A stretch of DNA of 64,000 nt, taken from NCBI GenBank assembly GCA_026168455.1, contig CM047429.1, positions 50,785,027 through 50,849,026 on the forward strand. The letters run 5' to 3'. The notes below the pieces were generated by a model. It did not search any database. It saw nothing but the letters and a program-made list of their open reading frames with translations, and was not told the DNA's origin. This DNA is from Theocolax elegans (Eukaryota > Arthropoda > Insecta > Hymenoptera > Cerocephalidae). This document shows positions 10,443-23,436 of this stretch, piece after piece. Each line of letters begins with the position of its first letter. Positions within the stretch are counted from its first letter, which is position 1. A program made the translations under genes and the position numbers.

Positions 10443-13014
10443 ACTGCGTAAGCATTTGAAAGAATATATAAGACACCGTAATTATGCATTTAAATGTATT
10501 CACACCTATTATTTAACTTACGCAAACTTATATAGACGCATATTTGTATTCTTGACTGTTCGACAAATATATACTCGACACTCGCACAAGTATCGCTAAA
10601 GCAAGTTTTTTAAAACCCAGACGTTTAAAATTTACAATTAATTTTCACTCTATTACGTTTCTTTTTTTTCCGTACTTATCGTTTATTTATAAATATTTCC
10701 TGATGATCATTACCGATGATACTCGCGATCGAATGATAAGCAGCTACGAATTAATTATTCAAAAGCCGGGCGATGTAAATACACGGATTGGAGTAAACGA
10801 GGAGAGACGTAGGAGACGTATAGCACACACCTCAGAATGCACATAATAGACTAATCGTTTAGATTTAATAATTATACTCACTTTGGTAGCCGGTAGAATA
10901 TTTGGTTGACTCAATCGAAATTTCGATGTGTCTTCTTGCTGTCATGCCTTCATTTTCACCGATATGGGTTGAACTTGCGAAACGATTAGACGAGGTAAAT
11001 AAGTAGAGCTTACTGACCGGTCACCGGTGTCACGCGTGCAACAAGTCACGAACACCTCGACAAATTTGATATTACTTAAAATAAGTTGCGTGTTGTAATA
11101 CGAATGTCGATGAAATTCGAGTTTGGATGGGTGCTAGCGCGCCGGCGCGACGATTACAACTGAGCGATATAGGCTTGGGCCGTGGGGCGTGGATTTATCG
11201 CGATGAGACTCAAGAAACGACTACGCCTTTGGAAAGGGAAAAGTCTTGTCTTGTCAAGTCCAAGTCGAACTTGGGGAGCGCTTGAGTCGCACTCGATTCT
11301 ATTATACGTGTACGTAGACGACGAGCGCGCTAATAATTTAAATCGCCATTTTTTATTTTCGAATCTTACAACATTTTTAATTCATTATAATCGATGATTT
11401 AAAATATTATTTATAGCAATTATTATCAAGTGTAATTTTTTCCTCATTGTCTCAAGAAATTTGATCGATAAATCTTATCGATTACTTTTCTCGTTACTAA
11501 TGTTATTATTTCCACTTAGCCAATAATATTTAATTTTTGTAAATACAAATTTTCGAATCAAGTCGAGTTTTCAGAATGGCTATCATATATGTATATATAT
11601 ATATATATAATGTGTATATATGTATATATAAATAGTAATAAATTATTTCTCTTTTATCGAGCATCGGTCAGACTGTATATACACTTTATAAATCTTATTA
11701 TCGACAGAACCGGTGCACATGAGATTAAATTAAATTTATAAAATATTTTGATTCAAGCGAACGATTAATTTATTACAGGTATTTACAGGCATTAACACGT
11801 GTATATACTGCACTTTGTGACCCTAAAATAAACCATAAATTAAAAATATTTAAATAAATTTTTTTGATAAATAATATTATTAAAGTTGATATTAAACAAT
11901 ATTTCATTAAATCTATAATGATTTGGATGAAAAAACATGCTTGTTATAATGTATCTTATAATATGGAAATCGTAGATGTAAATAGTCCAATTATTTTTCT
12001 AAATGATGATTTACTCATAGTACAAATACTTCTCATAAAATACATTAACACTATTTGAATAAACAAGATATTTTTATTCGGTATACGCATTTATTTTTTA
12101 AATTATTTACAAAATACCAATTATACAACTTTAACGACACTGGTACATCTCATATATATGCCCGACATATTATGAAATAAGTATAAAAACATTCAAAGTA
12201 CTATAGTACTCGAATCTTAATAAAGTTTTAATCTTTTAATCACAAATAAGCACCAAGTTTTTTCTTTGTATAAAATTATAGGTATATATGTATATATATA
12301 ATATAAATAAAATAGAATAAATAAATAAATAAATATGTGAGATAATGTGAAATAAATAACGAAATAACGGAAAGGAAAAAAGAAATGAGATGAAGGAATA
12401 AATAAAAATAAGAAAAGGCCAATGAGAGAAATAAATAGATTAAGTGAAGCGCGGGTGATGCGTAGCTGGACATTGTGTGTACAAAATTTGTGGCCGAGCG
12501 CGTTGAACAATTGTCCGGATCGGAAAAACCATGGGCGCGACGAACCTCCTCGTGCTTCGAAAGTTACTCGATCGGACTAGGAGGACTGGAATCTTAAGGT
12601 TGCTTTTTAGCGGACCAGTCAAGCCGCAGGGCTTGCGGTTAACCCAGGGGGTGGCCGCAACATCGATCTTGTCGCAGAGGAAAGCTTCCGCGATACTAAG
12701 TGTGCAATGTGGGAAGACCGTTTCCATACGAATTCCCGAGTTCCATCGTGCTCATCCGCGCTTTCAATACGCATCTAAAAAAGAAAAAGAATTTCTTATC
12801 TTGTTTTGCCTTACTACTTTTTCAATACATCGGAAACATTTTTCTTTTTTTTTTTTAAATGTTTTTTGGCTGTGATAGTTTTACTACTTGTGGTGTACCT
12901 GCTTAGGCTGAAGGACGTGGATCGAGTGTAGTGTCGCTGCTCCACCGTGGTAGACGCGCAAACTCAATCTACCAGACATCTCGGCTGTGGTTGCCGTCGC
13001 GCTTCGTACTTCTT
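10443..13014 (-). repeat. Tandem duplication copy B
   Basis: Partner of 7106-9684. Its right edge runs without a break into the rest of the penultimate exon of the minus-strand gene, so this is the copy attached to the intact gene. Differences from copy A are mostly indels in homopolymers and dinucleotide runs. Confidence 0.9.
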
Positions 13015-14694
13015 TTCGACTCGAACGCCCGAATTCCTTTTCGACCTTCAAGATCAATGGTCCTAGGCTAAACTTGGTACGGATGGTCGTGTGATCGCTC
13101 ATCATGTTCACTGAAACGTCGCCCGCGCGTTTTAGAGATGATAATCCAAAAAGAGTCGCCTTAGCTTTTGATCTTGACTTTTTGTTCGGACTCGTTGTTG
13201 GTGTTCCTTGTGCCTTTACCTAAAATTTATTCTAACTTTAAAACGTGTTTTCTTATTCATTAGTGAAATGTCGCACACGAATCTGCACCTTTCAACCCAA
13301 AAGTTATATCTAAAATATTGAATTAAAAATCTTAAAAAATGCATGCGGATGGCTTAAAGTAGAATGAAGAGTTCAACGTTTTGTTTTTTTAAGAAAAAAA
13401 TCATTTTTAAATAATAATTAAGTAAAGAATTTTCGATCGGTAATTATTAATCAAAAAAGGCATAAATTTTTAACCCAAACATTTTAATCAAATTATGAAT
13501 TAAAAATCTGGAAAAATTTGGGTATATTTTTTAATACGTACCTAAGGGTCTGACTTTCAGAGTTTTAAAAAAATGTATTTATTTGTTTATAAAAATATGA
13601 AAAAATTACCATTTCTTGAGTCCGACATCCTCTTAATGTAAAAATTTTATAATTATTAACTCTGAATGTCCGTTTCTTTCATAATTGTACATCCGTTAAG
13701 TAACATTTGAAAGAAATATTACTATAATTTAATCTCTTGCAGCTCATTAATAATTACAGATAGATAAATTTTAGGATGAAATGTAAGATGATGTTTATAG
13801 ATCTTTACTCCGGATAAATGTGCATTAGTCTGTCTTGTTGGGTATGGTTTTTATGTTTAAACAGATTGCATTACCTTATCGCGGTTTGTCTGTTTGGTTT
13901 TAGTTCCGGTTTTAGTCGAAGTTCGAGTCTTGTTCCGTTTTCGTTTGGTAGCGACGGTACCACTGGAACCACGGTTACTAGAACTTCCTGAAATTCGGTT
14001 GGTTGCCAGCCTAGTAGCAAGCTCGGGTGATGTCGTTGTACCGATCACACCGATCTCGGTCGTGCTTTGTGTTGTGCTTGCGCTCACTTCGGTGGTTCTT
14101 GGCACCTAAATTAATCGTTTACTTATTTAATATTACTGCCCAATGCGATATCATTTAAAGCTTATATACCATACAAAAATCTTATTTAATGCACTTGCTT
14201 ATTACTTACGACTTATAATTTTTTTAAAAGTTTAGTAAATACAAATACAATGAAGAAATTTTATATTAATTGTTAATCAATAGTGAAAACTGATAGATTT
14301 GAAATTCAAGCGCGATTTGCATTCGATACGTAAACTTAGATGAGCCTACAAACCTCGCTAATTGGCTGATCCTGATGGGGTTGTTCTTGAGTAGGTGTAG
14401 GAAGCTCTCGAGCATTCTCGGTTTGCTCAGCCAGCAGAACGCTTTTACTTATACGGTTCTTGTTGCTCTTCCTGCGCTTGGACTTGTTCTTGCTCTTCGT
14501 CTTAGTTTTGCTCTTAGTGGGTGATTTGGTCTTATTCTTTGTAGAGCTGTTGGGGTTGGTCAGTTTGACAGTGACTGGATCGTATTTGTCTTTCAAGATC
14601 TTGTTGATACGACCAAGGATTGTGTCGACGAACCTGTTGTACTTGGCCACGTACATTGCGGATACGTCACCACTTGGAGCGGATACCATGGCAC
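12619..14694 (-). CDS. Conserved unnamed protein with Lys/Thr/Ser-rich linker (5' exon not found)
   Basis: Four exons fit in one frame: 14694-14354 (phase 1 in, phase 0 out), 14105-13875, 13219-12899 and 12774-12619 (TGA 12619-12621), 348 residues. The upstream exon, expected to hold the start and perhaps a signal peptide, was not identified. Order: a folded N-terminal part (VAKYNRFVDTILGRINKIL, YDPVTVKL), a long K/T/S/N-rich low-complexity linker across two exons, then a conserved block (TLFGLSSLKRAGDVSV, HTTIRTKFSLGPLILKVEKE, RSATATTAEMSGRLSLRV, GAATLHSIHVLQPKQ) and a C-terminus with REFVWKRSSHIAHLVSRKL and MLRPPPG. I associate the C-terminal block with a conserved insect family but know no name or function. 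The last two exons are duplicated at 9.3-9.7 kb. Confidence 0.75.
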
Positions 14695-14821
14695 CTACAA
14701 GATTTCGCCATTTTCGGAAAATATGTTTATTTTCTATATCTCTTTGCAATCTTATAGAATAAAATTGAAGCGCACGTCGAAAAAAATTTGGATGTAATGT
14801 ACTACGACTATTACACGACAT

Positions 14822-17800
14822 TCAAACGTAATGTTCTAAAACTGTAGGCTTTACAATAATTTATGGCACTTAAAGATATAAAAATATTTGTTGTTCTTTG
14901 CATCCAAGTTTTTTTTTAATAATTGGGCAATTATTCGAGCACCGTCCTTGTATGCAGGGTATATAAGTATATAGGTAGTATATACATATGCCCTAACCAG
15001 ACAGCCGTACAAGAACGGCCTTGAACTTGCTAGATCGACGACCGTGAAATCAATTACGTATTCTTTTTTTTTTCAATGCGAGATCGTGATCGAGATTCTG
15101 ATCCATATGCTGTATTTGAGTATCGATGTATCGATCGCCTACTTTTACAATCGAAGACGTATAAGACAAAGATAGAGAGACAAAGAGTCAGAAAGAAGAC
15201 AGAGCGAAAGAGAGAGAGAAAGGAGAAGCCAAGGCGTTGGTTGCTGGTTAACGGTATTTACCGCTATACCTTTTCAGCATGCCGCAAAACTGGCCTTCCT
15301 CATCGAGAAACCGGGTCAACAACATCCGTGGTGCTTGGGCGCTTCCTTCTCACCTACAGACCCGCATTCGCGTTTCTTTCCGCGGGCACCTACCGCCGAA
15401 ACTCTTTCCTTCTACTTTCTACTCAAACGCGCCTCGTAATTATATTCGAATTAATATATTTATCTTGTTTACCTGATCCACAGATCGCACTTGTTTATTT
15501 AAATGCACCCGCTTTCAAACTATCTCAAGTGACTATAACTATACGCATTACCCGGTATTTATAAGAGAAATTCAATTTTTCTATTCGTGTGTGGCTATAA
15601 AAAATTACTTTTTCCGATACAGAAGAATATTATTTATATATTTATATATTATTTAGAAATTTTTAAAAAGATAATTAAAATATTAATTATTTCGGTGTAT
15701 GTATCCAATCTGACAGAAAAATACCAATTAACTCTCAAAATTTTGGAACTTTTTTACTAAATAAATGCAGTGCTGTTTTTGAATGTAAATGTTTCACAAT
15801 TATACAATACATATATTTATAGTATTCTAAAAAGTTATTCTAAAAATTAGAAGTATTATTCCTGATACGTATATAAACACAGTTATTGATATATATTCAA
15901 TATCAGATGATAATAATTGGATGATTAGATGAAAAAAAACATTTTTTTTTAAATTCTTAGCTTTTACAAGTAGTTATTTTTGAATTTTGATAATATTTGT
16001 AATATTTAACAGTTCCATAAAATAGAGTCAAAATTTAAAAAAGTTCAATAAAATAATGCATGGTTCATTAATTTTCCGTAAGTCATATCGTTTAAAGGGT
16101 ATTTCTCTTATAATTTATTTTTGTTGAATTTAATTAGAAGTCAATTAGATGCTAATGCTAATAATTCGGAATCAGTGAATCGAGTTATGGTTTTTTCACT
16201 AAAATTTTAATCTTTATACGCCGTTGATAAAATAAAAATTAAATAGCAAATTTAAATTTAGTATCTACAGTAATAAAGTTTAACTTATTCGAAATTAAAT
16301 ATTTATGGATGAATATTATTTGCATAAATATTACTTTTAACCAAATTATACGCGGGAAGAAGTCCTGCCAATAAATAAAATTATTTTCTAAGCATACAAA
16401 TTAAACTAGTTTAATGGTTGAATTCTCGCAAGTCGACGACAGAGAAAGAGAGAGAAAGTGTGAAAAAAGAAGAGAGGGAGTGAGAAAGAGAGAGAGAGAG
16501 AGAGAGAGGGAGAGAAAACAACTGTTCCGAAGGGTGGGGCTTGGGCATTTAGACGAACTCAGACGAGATCGGAATCTTTAGAAGCTTGGAGAAGTAGGTC
16601 AGGGTCGCTCGCTCATCGATCTCACGATTGATCGGTTCCACAGGTCGTTGGCCTCATTCCTATCACTCGAACTGTTTCATCCGGTCTTGGGCGATCGGGC
16701 GATCGAGCTTGGCGCCCGGCTGTCGGGACTCAAGGTGAAAGCCGTTTGGAACCACCTCACGACCCCCTGGCCTCTTTTCCAATCTCGGCACCACGACCTC
16801 GACAATCGGGCGGAAGCGATCGTGCGTCGGTTCAAGGCCATCGATTCATTTACCGAATCTTTAAAATTCCTTCTACCCAGAATAGCTCGGATCAAAATAT
16901 TTCCTATTGATTACTTTAATATAAGGAAATTTTACAGTATTTCAGCATTTTTATGGTTTTGTTAAACGTTACTCTGCTTTTAAATAGTGTAACTGTCTAC
17001 CAAGTTTCGTGAACTATTTAGTTCAGAGGGTTTGAGCTACAAATGGACATAGGTGCAGGGTAAATGAAGGGAAGACAGTGTCTACGGTGCCAGACGCGCG
17101 TACGGATTACCCTAGGGGATAGTTCATCGCGATTATGTAAAATGATACGGCTATGAAATAAGTCTCTGACGTGCAATCTACTCTAATTTGCGATCTAATT
17201 ATTTGGTTTAAGTGATAAAATCGAGGAGCAACGCAGTCTCAAAATTCACTTAACAATTTACAACAATTGTAAGGAAAAAAACGGAACTACTTAACATAAG
17301 TTACTTTTAACATTAATTACCATATTATATTACCATAAAATTGGAATGTTAGTTTGAGGATTTTATTCGATACGTTGCTCCTCGTGGATGATAAGAAAGT
17401 GACGCGGAACGGAGTTGAACGTAAAATCTATGGTGACTATCGGCGGTTTTTTTTTTGGAAAGTTTGTTAATTCAAATTGAAACGAATTAAAACTAATATA
17501 TTTAGGTAAACGCAACTACGAGCATTAAAATACCGTTAGATCGGTAGGTCGGGCAAAACGCGATCGGTGTGTCAGTCGTTACAGGTTGCGAATAGGCATG
17601 TTGTTGCGTCTAGCACCGCGAGTCACTTGGACGATCGTGTTGATGTGAAAAAAATAAGGCCAAACACAAAGTTATCGTTTGTATTGATTTTTATCTTTCT
17701 TTATAAAAAAAAACAACAAGTCATTTTATATATATTTGTCACTTTATAAAAAAATTTCGTGTCGACAATGTCTCTGTACACATATTTGTTTGTTACTTCA

Positions 17801-18789
17801 TATATCTTGCGTTTGCGTGGACACACGACGTTATCGTATATAATGTGGGTGTGTATATTTAATAAGTTGTTGTCGCGACTGTAGCGAATTCAAGTGCCTG
17901 ATGTCGAATCAGTCGTCCTGTGAGAGCACATTCTTATCTTTTATATTCCAGCCATTCGCTCTTGTCGAACATTCGGCAAATTTTCTCTGTCTCTTTCTCT
18001 CCCTCGCATTCTCTCTCTCTATTACTCACACACACGCACACACACTCTCTTTCTCTCTCTTTCTCTCTCTTTATGTCCATTCAACTTATCGTCTTTTCGA
18101 CCTTTCTCTCAAGATACAGGCAAGTCAGTGCGACGTCGATGTCAGTGGGTCTCGCTGGGTCTCACATTCGCACAGGTATGTAAGTACAAGTTTACGCAAA
18201 ACTGGTGAAACAGCAGTATCGCGTACACAAAATTAGCTTGCGATTTGCCGTTTATCGCGTGCCGTCACCGATCCTCGGGCATTTTAATGCTTCCTCGTCG
18301 TCGTCATCAACATTATTACCTTCATCATCGTCATCATCATTATCATAATAAACATCATGTCATCATCGTCATCACCATACATGAAAAGATAAAAGTACTT
18401 GCGAACCCTCGTGTCGTCGAAAACGATTCGAGTCTAGGCTTACAACAACGGATCGACTTGAATAGCGGTACTCGTTGGCCCGCGGTGCCGGTCAAGCCAC
18501 TCGTATAACCGAAACTTTCCTACGTAACATGTCGATGAATACGGATGAATACCGGGACGCGATCTCGTTGATCCATCGCGACTTCGGAGAGGACTCGATT
18601 GGTTCACGAGTAATAAAATAAATAAATAAAATAAATAAATAAATATATAAATAAATAAATAGTAATAGTAGACGAAGAAGAACGCGAAGTCGGTGAGGGC
18701 CGCTAGAGCCAGTGGCTAGTTGGTTTAGCCTCGCGGGCTCCACGGATGGGCGGTACGTTAGCGGGCATATATACTGCGGGCGATGAACC
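14822..18789. other. Intergenic/intronic stretch, no secure gene
   Basis: Probably contains the missing 5' exon(s) of the 12.6-14.7 kb gene. It has a purine-rich GA microsatellite at about 16438-16520, a CT/CA-rich block at about 17990-18075, an ATC/TCG-rich patch near 18295-18375 and AATAAATA repeats at 18610-18662. A GC-richer open frame at 16648-16965 (+) is listed separately. Confidence 0.5.
16627..16965 (+). other. GC-richer open segment, possible exon or remnant
   Basis: In an AT-rich background this stretch is GC-rich and open in the plus frame, reading through LGDRAIELGARLSGLKV, WNHLTTPWPLF and AEAIVRRFKAIDSFTESL, with balanced composition that looks protein-like. An acceptor-like ccacag ends just before it. 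I found no partner exon with compatible phase and the end runs into AT-rich sequence. The reverse strand is also open over most of it, so coding is unproven. Confidence 0.25.
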
Positions 18790-21249
18790 CTAGCGTTGAC
18801 CGCGGATCGACTTGGTAGGCTTGCCGCGCGAGCCCCGCCTGGGCTTGTGGACCGTTGGCGCGTGCTTCTTGCCCTTGCCCTTGAACTCACGTGGAGCGCG
18901 TCTTGCCGAGGCGATGTCGGCCAGACCGTCGATGTCGTCATCATCGTCGTCGTCGTCGTCATCATCGTCGTCGGCATCCTCATCCTCGTCGTCGTCATCG
19001 TCGTCGTCATCCCCGGTGATGTCAAGGTCGACGTCCTCATCGTCATCGTCGTCATCATCGTCATCCTCATCCTCGGAGGAGGCTGCGGCAGCGACAGCCG
19101 AGGGTTGGGGTAGGGCATTGCTCTGGTGGACAATCACGGGGCTTGCCACCGATTCTGCGCTCTCGATCGTCGCATCGGCAACGCCACCGGCTGCCTGACC
19201 CTCTGCCGCATCCTCGTCCTCGTACGAGCTGGGCTCGTCGGCGACCGAGGCATCGACGTCGCTCACAGTCGCTCCTACGGCGTTGGCTTGCTCCTCGATC
19301 AGATCGGCTTGGACGTTCGGTGGGATCACCGGAGAGTTGGCCGAAGCTGCGACCGGCTGGACTGCTGCGGCACCTGCGCTAGCCGCTGGTTCGACAGCGT
19401 TTGACGTTTCATCGTCGTCGTCATCTTCACCTGAAACATACGTGTAACGTTCTTTTTATAGCGGCTCCAACAGTGCGTGTATCTCTCTATGTGCGTGTGC
19501 GTGTGCGTGTGTGTGTTTTCTTGGCAGGCTCGTCGGGCGCGAAAGTAACGGAAGTACCGGAGTCGAGGAAACGGCTCGTTTGACTCGTTTTCCTCCGCAC
19601 GAGGAAGCGAACGCGCGGATAATCGGGTCAAGTAGAGGTGCCGCCAAGCGCTTAAGAATCTGTGTCAGCCGTGTACGGCGAGAGGGGAACGGAATACGGA
19701 TGCCCGGATGAGTAAAGTGTCGCACGGTGACTGGTGAGACAAATTCCTCGGATTGGTATGCTTCGAGTATGTTAATGCGCGATCGAGCGAGAGTGCCGAG
19801 ACTCGGAAAGTCAGAGAGAGGTAAGAGATCGAGGTTCGCACTCGCACGAAACTTCGGATCCCGTTACCGATCCTTAACTGAGCGGGTATAACGGAATTCG
19901 CGCGTGTCCTGCGTGCTCCGCCCGTCCGAGTGCTTTCGTTTCTATCAGCACACTGCACTCGATTCGTCTTGTATGTCACTTATTCTTTGTGACACCATCG
20001 GTCAAACCAAATCTCTGTTTCTACTAAAATATTTCATTGATACTCGTAACACTTCAATTACATTGGCTCACCTTTGCCAACGATTTGCGATTATGAACTA
20101 TCTCAATGATTTTATTCCTTATTATTAAATTAGCGAATATTGAAACGTATTGTAAATAATTGTATTTTCGTAAATAAAATATAAATGATAATAATAAATA
20201 AATTGTCATTCAGGGAATTTAAATTTAAATTTATCTCAGTGCTCTGCTTGGTACTTGTAGAATAACGTGTAACGACATTTCAAAATAATTGTCTTTCAAA
20301 TTATACAGTTTTTATCTTTCCTAAAAATTACTGTACTCATTCTAGATGTAAGAATAACACTATTTAAACTTATTAGGTACTTCATTTTAATGATATTTTT
20401 TAATACGGTATAATTTGGATAATACAAAGTGTTGGCATTCTAATGACCACCGAGTAACTGATTTGTTTAACCCATTAACCGACAAAAATATATACATAGA
20501 CAAATAAACTTGAAAAGTGACTCCTATTTCACTCGATTAGATCATACCGTTCTAGCATTGCTAATAGTATTGAACCTCGTGCAAAATATGAAAGGAAAAA
20601 ACGTTTAAAAATTATTAAACAAACAAAACTAACAAATGCACGAATTTAAAACTTTCGTTTTCGAGAAGTTACTCCACGTACCTAATTAAATAAATTTTAA
20701 TATAAATTTGAAATGATGATGAACATGAAATGCTAGTACTGTAAGCTTTATCAAAGAATTAGAAACAAAATAAATAATTGATAAACTTGCGTTGAAATAT
20801 ATAAAATAATAGTTATGTGTATACGGGTTTACACGATTCGAAACGATGCGCGAGATTGCCGGGATTCGCGGTCAATTGATCGATATAGGAGCCAAGTAAT
20901 CATGTGGTTCCAAGTCGAGAGAAAGAGATTTGAAATTACCTCCGAGAACCTCGTCGATGAATCTTTCGAGGTAGTCATCGTCGTCGTCGTCATCATCGTC
21001 GTCGTCGTCATCGTCATCGTCGTCATCATCCCCGGTGATGTCGAGATCAACATCGTCGTCGTCGTCATCGTCGTCGTCGTCGTCGTCGGAGCTCGCGGCT
21101 GAAACTTGAGGCGCGGCTTGCTTTGGTTGCCGAGCTTCACCAGCCGGAGCTGCCGAAGCTGAACTTTCAGCGGGTTTCTCGGGGAGAGGCGTCGCCAGGG
21201 CGGTAGCCGCCAGGCAGCACGCTAGTGCCAGCACTACTACCAGCTTCAT
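18790..21249 (-). CDS. Secreted poly-aspartate protein with basic C-terminal tail
   Basis: Two coding exons: 21249-20940 (ATG 21247-21249) and 19430-18790 (TAG), joined G|GT at a Gly codon; 316 residues. Residues 1-19 form a signal peptide (MKLVVVLALACCLAATALA). Then come a P/A/S/E region, a first Asp block (55-66), VDLDITG, and a second Asp run to about 92. Exon 2 has an Ala/Val-rich acidic region, a second block about 222-269 again containing DVDLDITGDDDD, and a basic tail of about 38 residues (GKGKKHAPTVHKPRRGSRG). The shared DVDLDITG core in both exons suggests internal duplication. Such acidic secreted proteins can bind calcium or sit in cuticle or matrix, but this is inference only. A noncoding first exon ends at 21361 (donor gtgagt). 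I join the exons because the phase fits; separate genes are the alternative. Confidence 0.7.
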
Positions 21250-21360
21250 TACTCTGGAAGCAGAGAAACAGGGATTGTGAGGAGATGGTCTGACGGGATT
21301 GTGATGTTCACCACCGCACCGGGGCGCGCACACTGCACTCTCGTCGAGCGATTGACTCAC

Positions 21361-21545
21361 CCTGAGTCGAGATGACACGAGGTCGGTACGATCAAGTAAA
21401 AGTCGGGGTCGGTCGAACCAAGAGTCAGACACAGGAATAAAATAATCTGTGCTCGAAGAGATCGCGGCCGGAGGACGCCTGACCTTGCTGTCGCGAGGCC
21501 GGAACGTGAAACGAAGACGAAGCGCTCGCCGAGGAGTCTTTTATA
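21361..21545 (-). promoter_or_regulatory. TATA promoter and 5'UTR exon of the poly-Asp gene
   Basis: On the minus strand TATAAAAG lies at 21545-21538, so transcription should start near 21510. The noncoding exon would end at 21361 before gtgagtca and splice to the acceptor just right of 21253. A run of GA dinucleotides on the minus strand (about 21570-21598) lies just upstream of the TATA box, a GAGA-factor-like arrangement. Confidence 0.6.
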
Positions 21546-22849
21546 CCTCTCGCTATACCTCTGCCCACCTCTCTCTCTCTCTCTCTCTCTCACTCTCTCG
21601 CTTCCTGGTCCGCTCCCGTTCGTCCGTTCTACTGTGCTCGTGGCGCGCGCGCGGGGATGCGCGACTCGAGAAACGACCACGTGCACTTAACGCCGCGCTT
21701 TGCCCTTTCACCCTTTCCCCTTCAAAGGGAACGATAACACGCTTACGCAAACTCCGTTCGAACTATTCGATTATAATGTACTCGCGGCCGGTCGCAACTT
21801 CTAAACACAACCGGAAACTAATACATATAATACGTAAGTTTTACCATTACATCTACATCATATTTATTACCTTCTACAAAGTAAGTAAAAGTTTAAAGCG
21901 TTAGCGTATTCAAATTTGATTTAAAATATTCTAACAGTGTTTTATTCTTATCTAAAAGGTTATAAACAATAAGAGACAAATGCAGAAGAAGCATTAGTAG
22001 ACAAATCTTTATCCTTACAAACTTTACTTTTTCTTCTGATTTAACCCGCAGTTTATCAAGATTGCGTTACTTGTATCTTAAAAGTTTCAAGCACTTCGCT
22101 ATATTTATTTTATACATTATTTATCATTTCTAGTGTCAAATTTTCCATACTTTTCTCGACCAAATATAGGTAGCTATTTCCAATATAATTGGATACTCGA
22201 TAATCAATCATTACTTTTGTAAATACTTAATTATTGAATGTTTAAGTTAATGAAGAATAAATTAATGTTAACAGGGATAATTTAATTAATTGAACAGCTC
22301 TTCATTCTGCAACTTAATATAGTTAGTTTTTTGGTTTAGTTAGCTAGTTGTTTATTGATTGCATCAATTAAGATTAACAGAGCTGGAGAAAGATTTTATC
22401 TCGGATTAACCAATCATATTAGAAGAAAAACAAGTACCTAATTCTTAAAAATTAATCTTGATGGAATTTGACTATTAAAAATATTTTAATAGTCAAGCCT
22501 TATTTGCCAATTGATCAATATTCGAACGATTTAAAAATGAAAAAGAATATAATATAATTTACACTAAAGACTTCGATAGAGTACATATTTAAGTAAGAGA
22601 TAAAGTTCAAAATAATTTTTTATCTTATTAATTACCAATGAATTGGTGAACGATTGGTCAATGTCGAGGAAGATAATCAAGTAAAATGGAAACACATAAA
22701 AAAATGAGTAAACTAAATATGGTATTAGCTTAAAAAAATGTGTAGACTACATTAATCAAGAAGTAGTTTAATAGTTTAATATGCATGTTGCTTTGAGAGG
22801 CGATCCTTATGGCTATACGTGGTGAATATTTAGCGAAATAAAGGAGTAA

Positions 22850-23436
22850 AAAATGCCTCAAACCTGGCAGTTAAGGGAAACCGGTGTGGCGCTTTTCGCT
22901 TTTGCTCGGCGCGCGTTTGGTCCAAAGATAGGTAGTCCATACACACGCACGTACGGAACTCCGGTCCGGCAAGTCTACCGTTACTCGGTTGCGCGCGAGT
23001 TCATTAGCATAATTGACGTTTGCGCGCTTACAACCAACGATGGTCCGATGGCTTGTCGTTCTTCGCGAGAGAGAGAGAAACCAAACGACTTTTCTCGAGA
23101 TGTTTGCACCGTGTAAAAGGGGAAAGGGAACCCAAGCGTATAAATATATGTACACCTTACCACGAGAGGAGAGCCTTCGAGAGGAAAGGGCTCGAGCGAG
23201 CCTCGGGGAGGAAAAGGAAAACGAGCACCTTGGACACATACACACACGCACACACACACACACACACGTGAATGTAAGCAATAAGTATATCTGAGAACCC
23301 AAAGCATCCGCGTGCCTCGCGCCTCACCTCGAATATAGGATTTGGTGTCAGCCCGAGGAAGTAGTCCGTCGAGTATATGTCGAGAGCTCCGCCAATGAAT
23401 TAGTAATCAGGATATATACGCGACTTAGTCGCGCTA
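22850..23436. other. GC-richer noncoding block, also present at 26321-26920
   Basis: A GC-rich island at the end of each duplicated unit, with a (CA)n run near 23238-23268 (longer in copy B). Frames are open on both strands, but they are low-complexity or Arg/Thr/His-rich with no splice-consistent partners. It may be a promoter or enhancer of a neighbouring transcript. Confidence 0.35.

Noticed and set aside
18796..19198. Plus-strand Val/Ile- and Ser-repeat frames opposite the poly-Asp exon
   Set aside because: Antisense of GAC/GAT codons; the minus-strand Asp frame has a signal peptide and splice logic.
20815..21140. Val-rich and Met/Thr-rich frames over the first poly-Asp exon
   Set aside because: Frame shadows of the Asp codon run; the same holds for 24285-24572.
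21449..21904. 151-codon plus frame with a Ser-Leu repeat
   Set aside because: Translation of the CT/GA promoter tract opposite the poly-Asp gene's 5' end.
22853..23302. 87- to 143-codon frames on both strands (and copies at 26324-26785)
   Set aside because: Open on both strands with CA-repeat-derived His/Thr or Cys/Val runs; no splice support.
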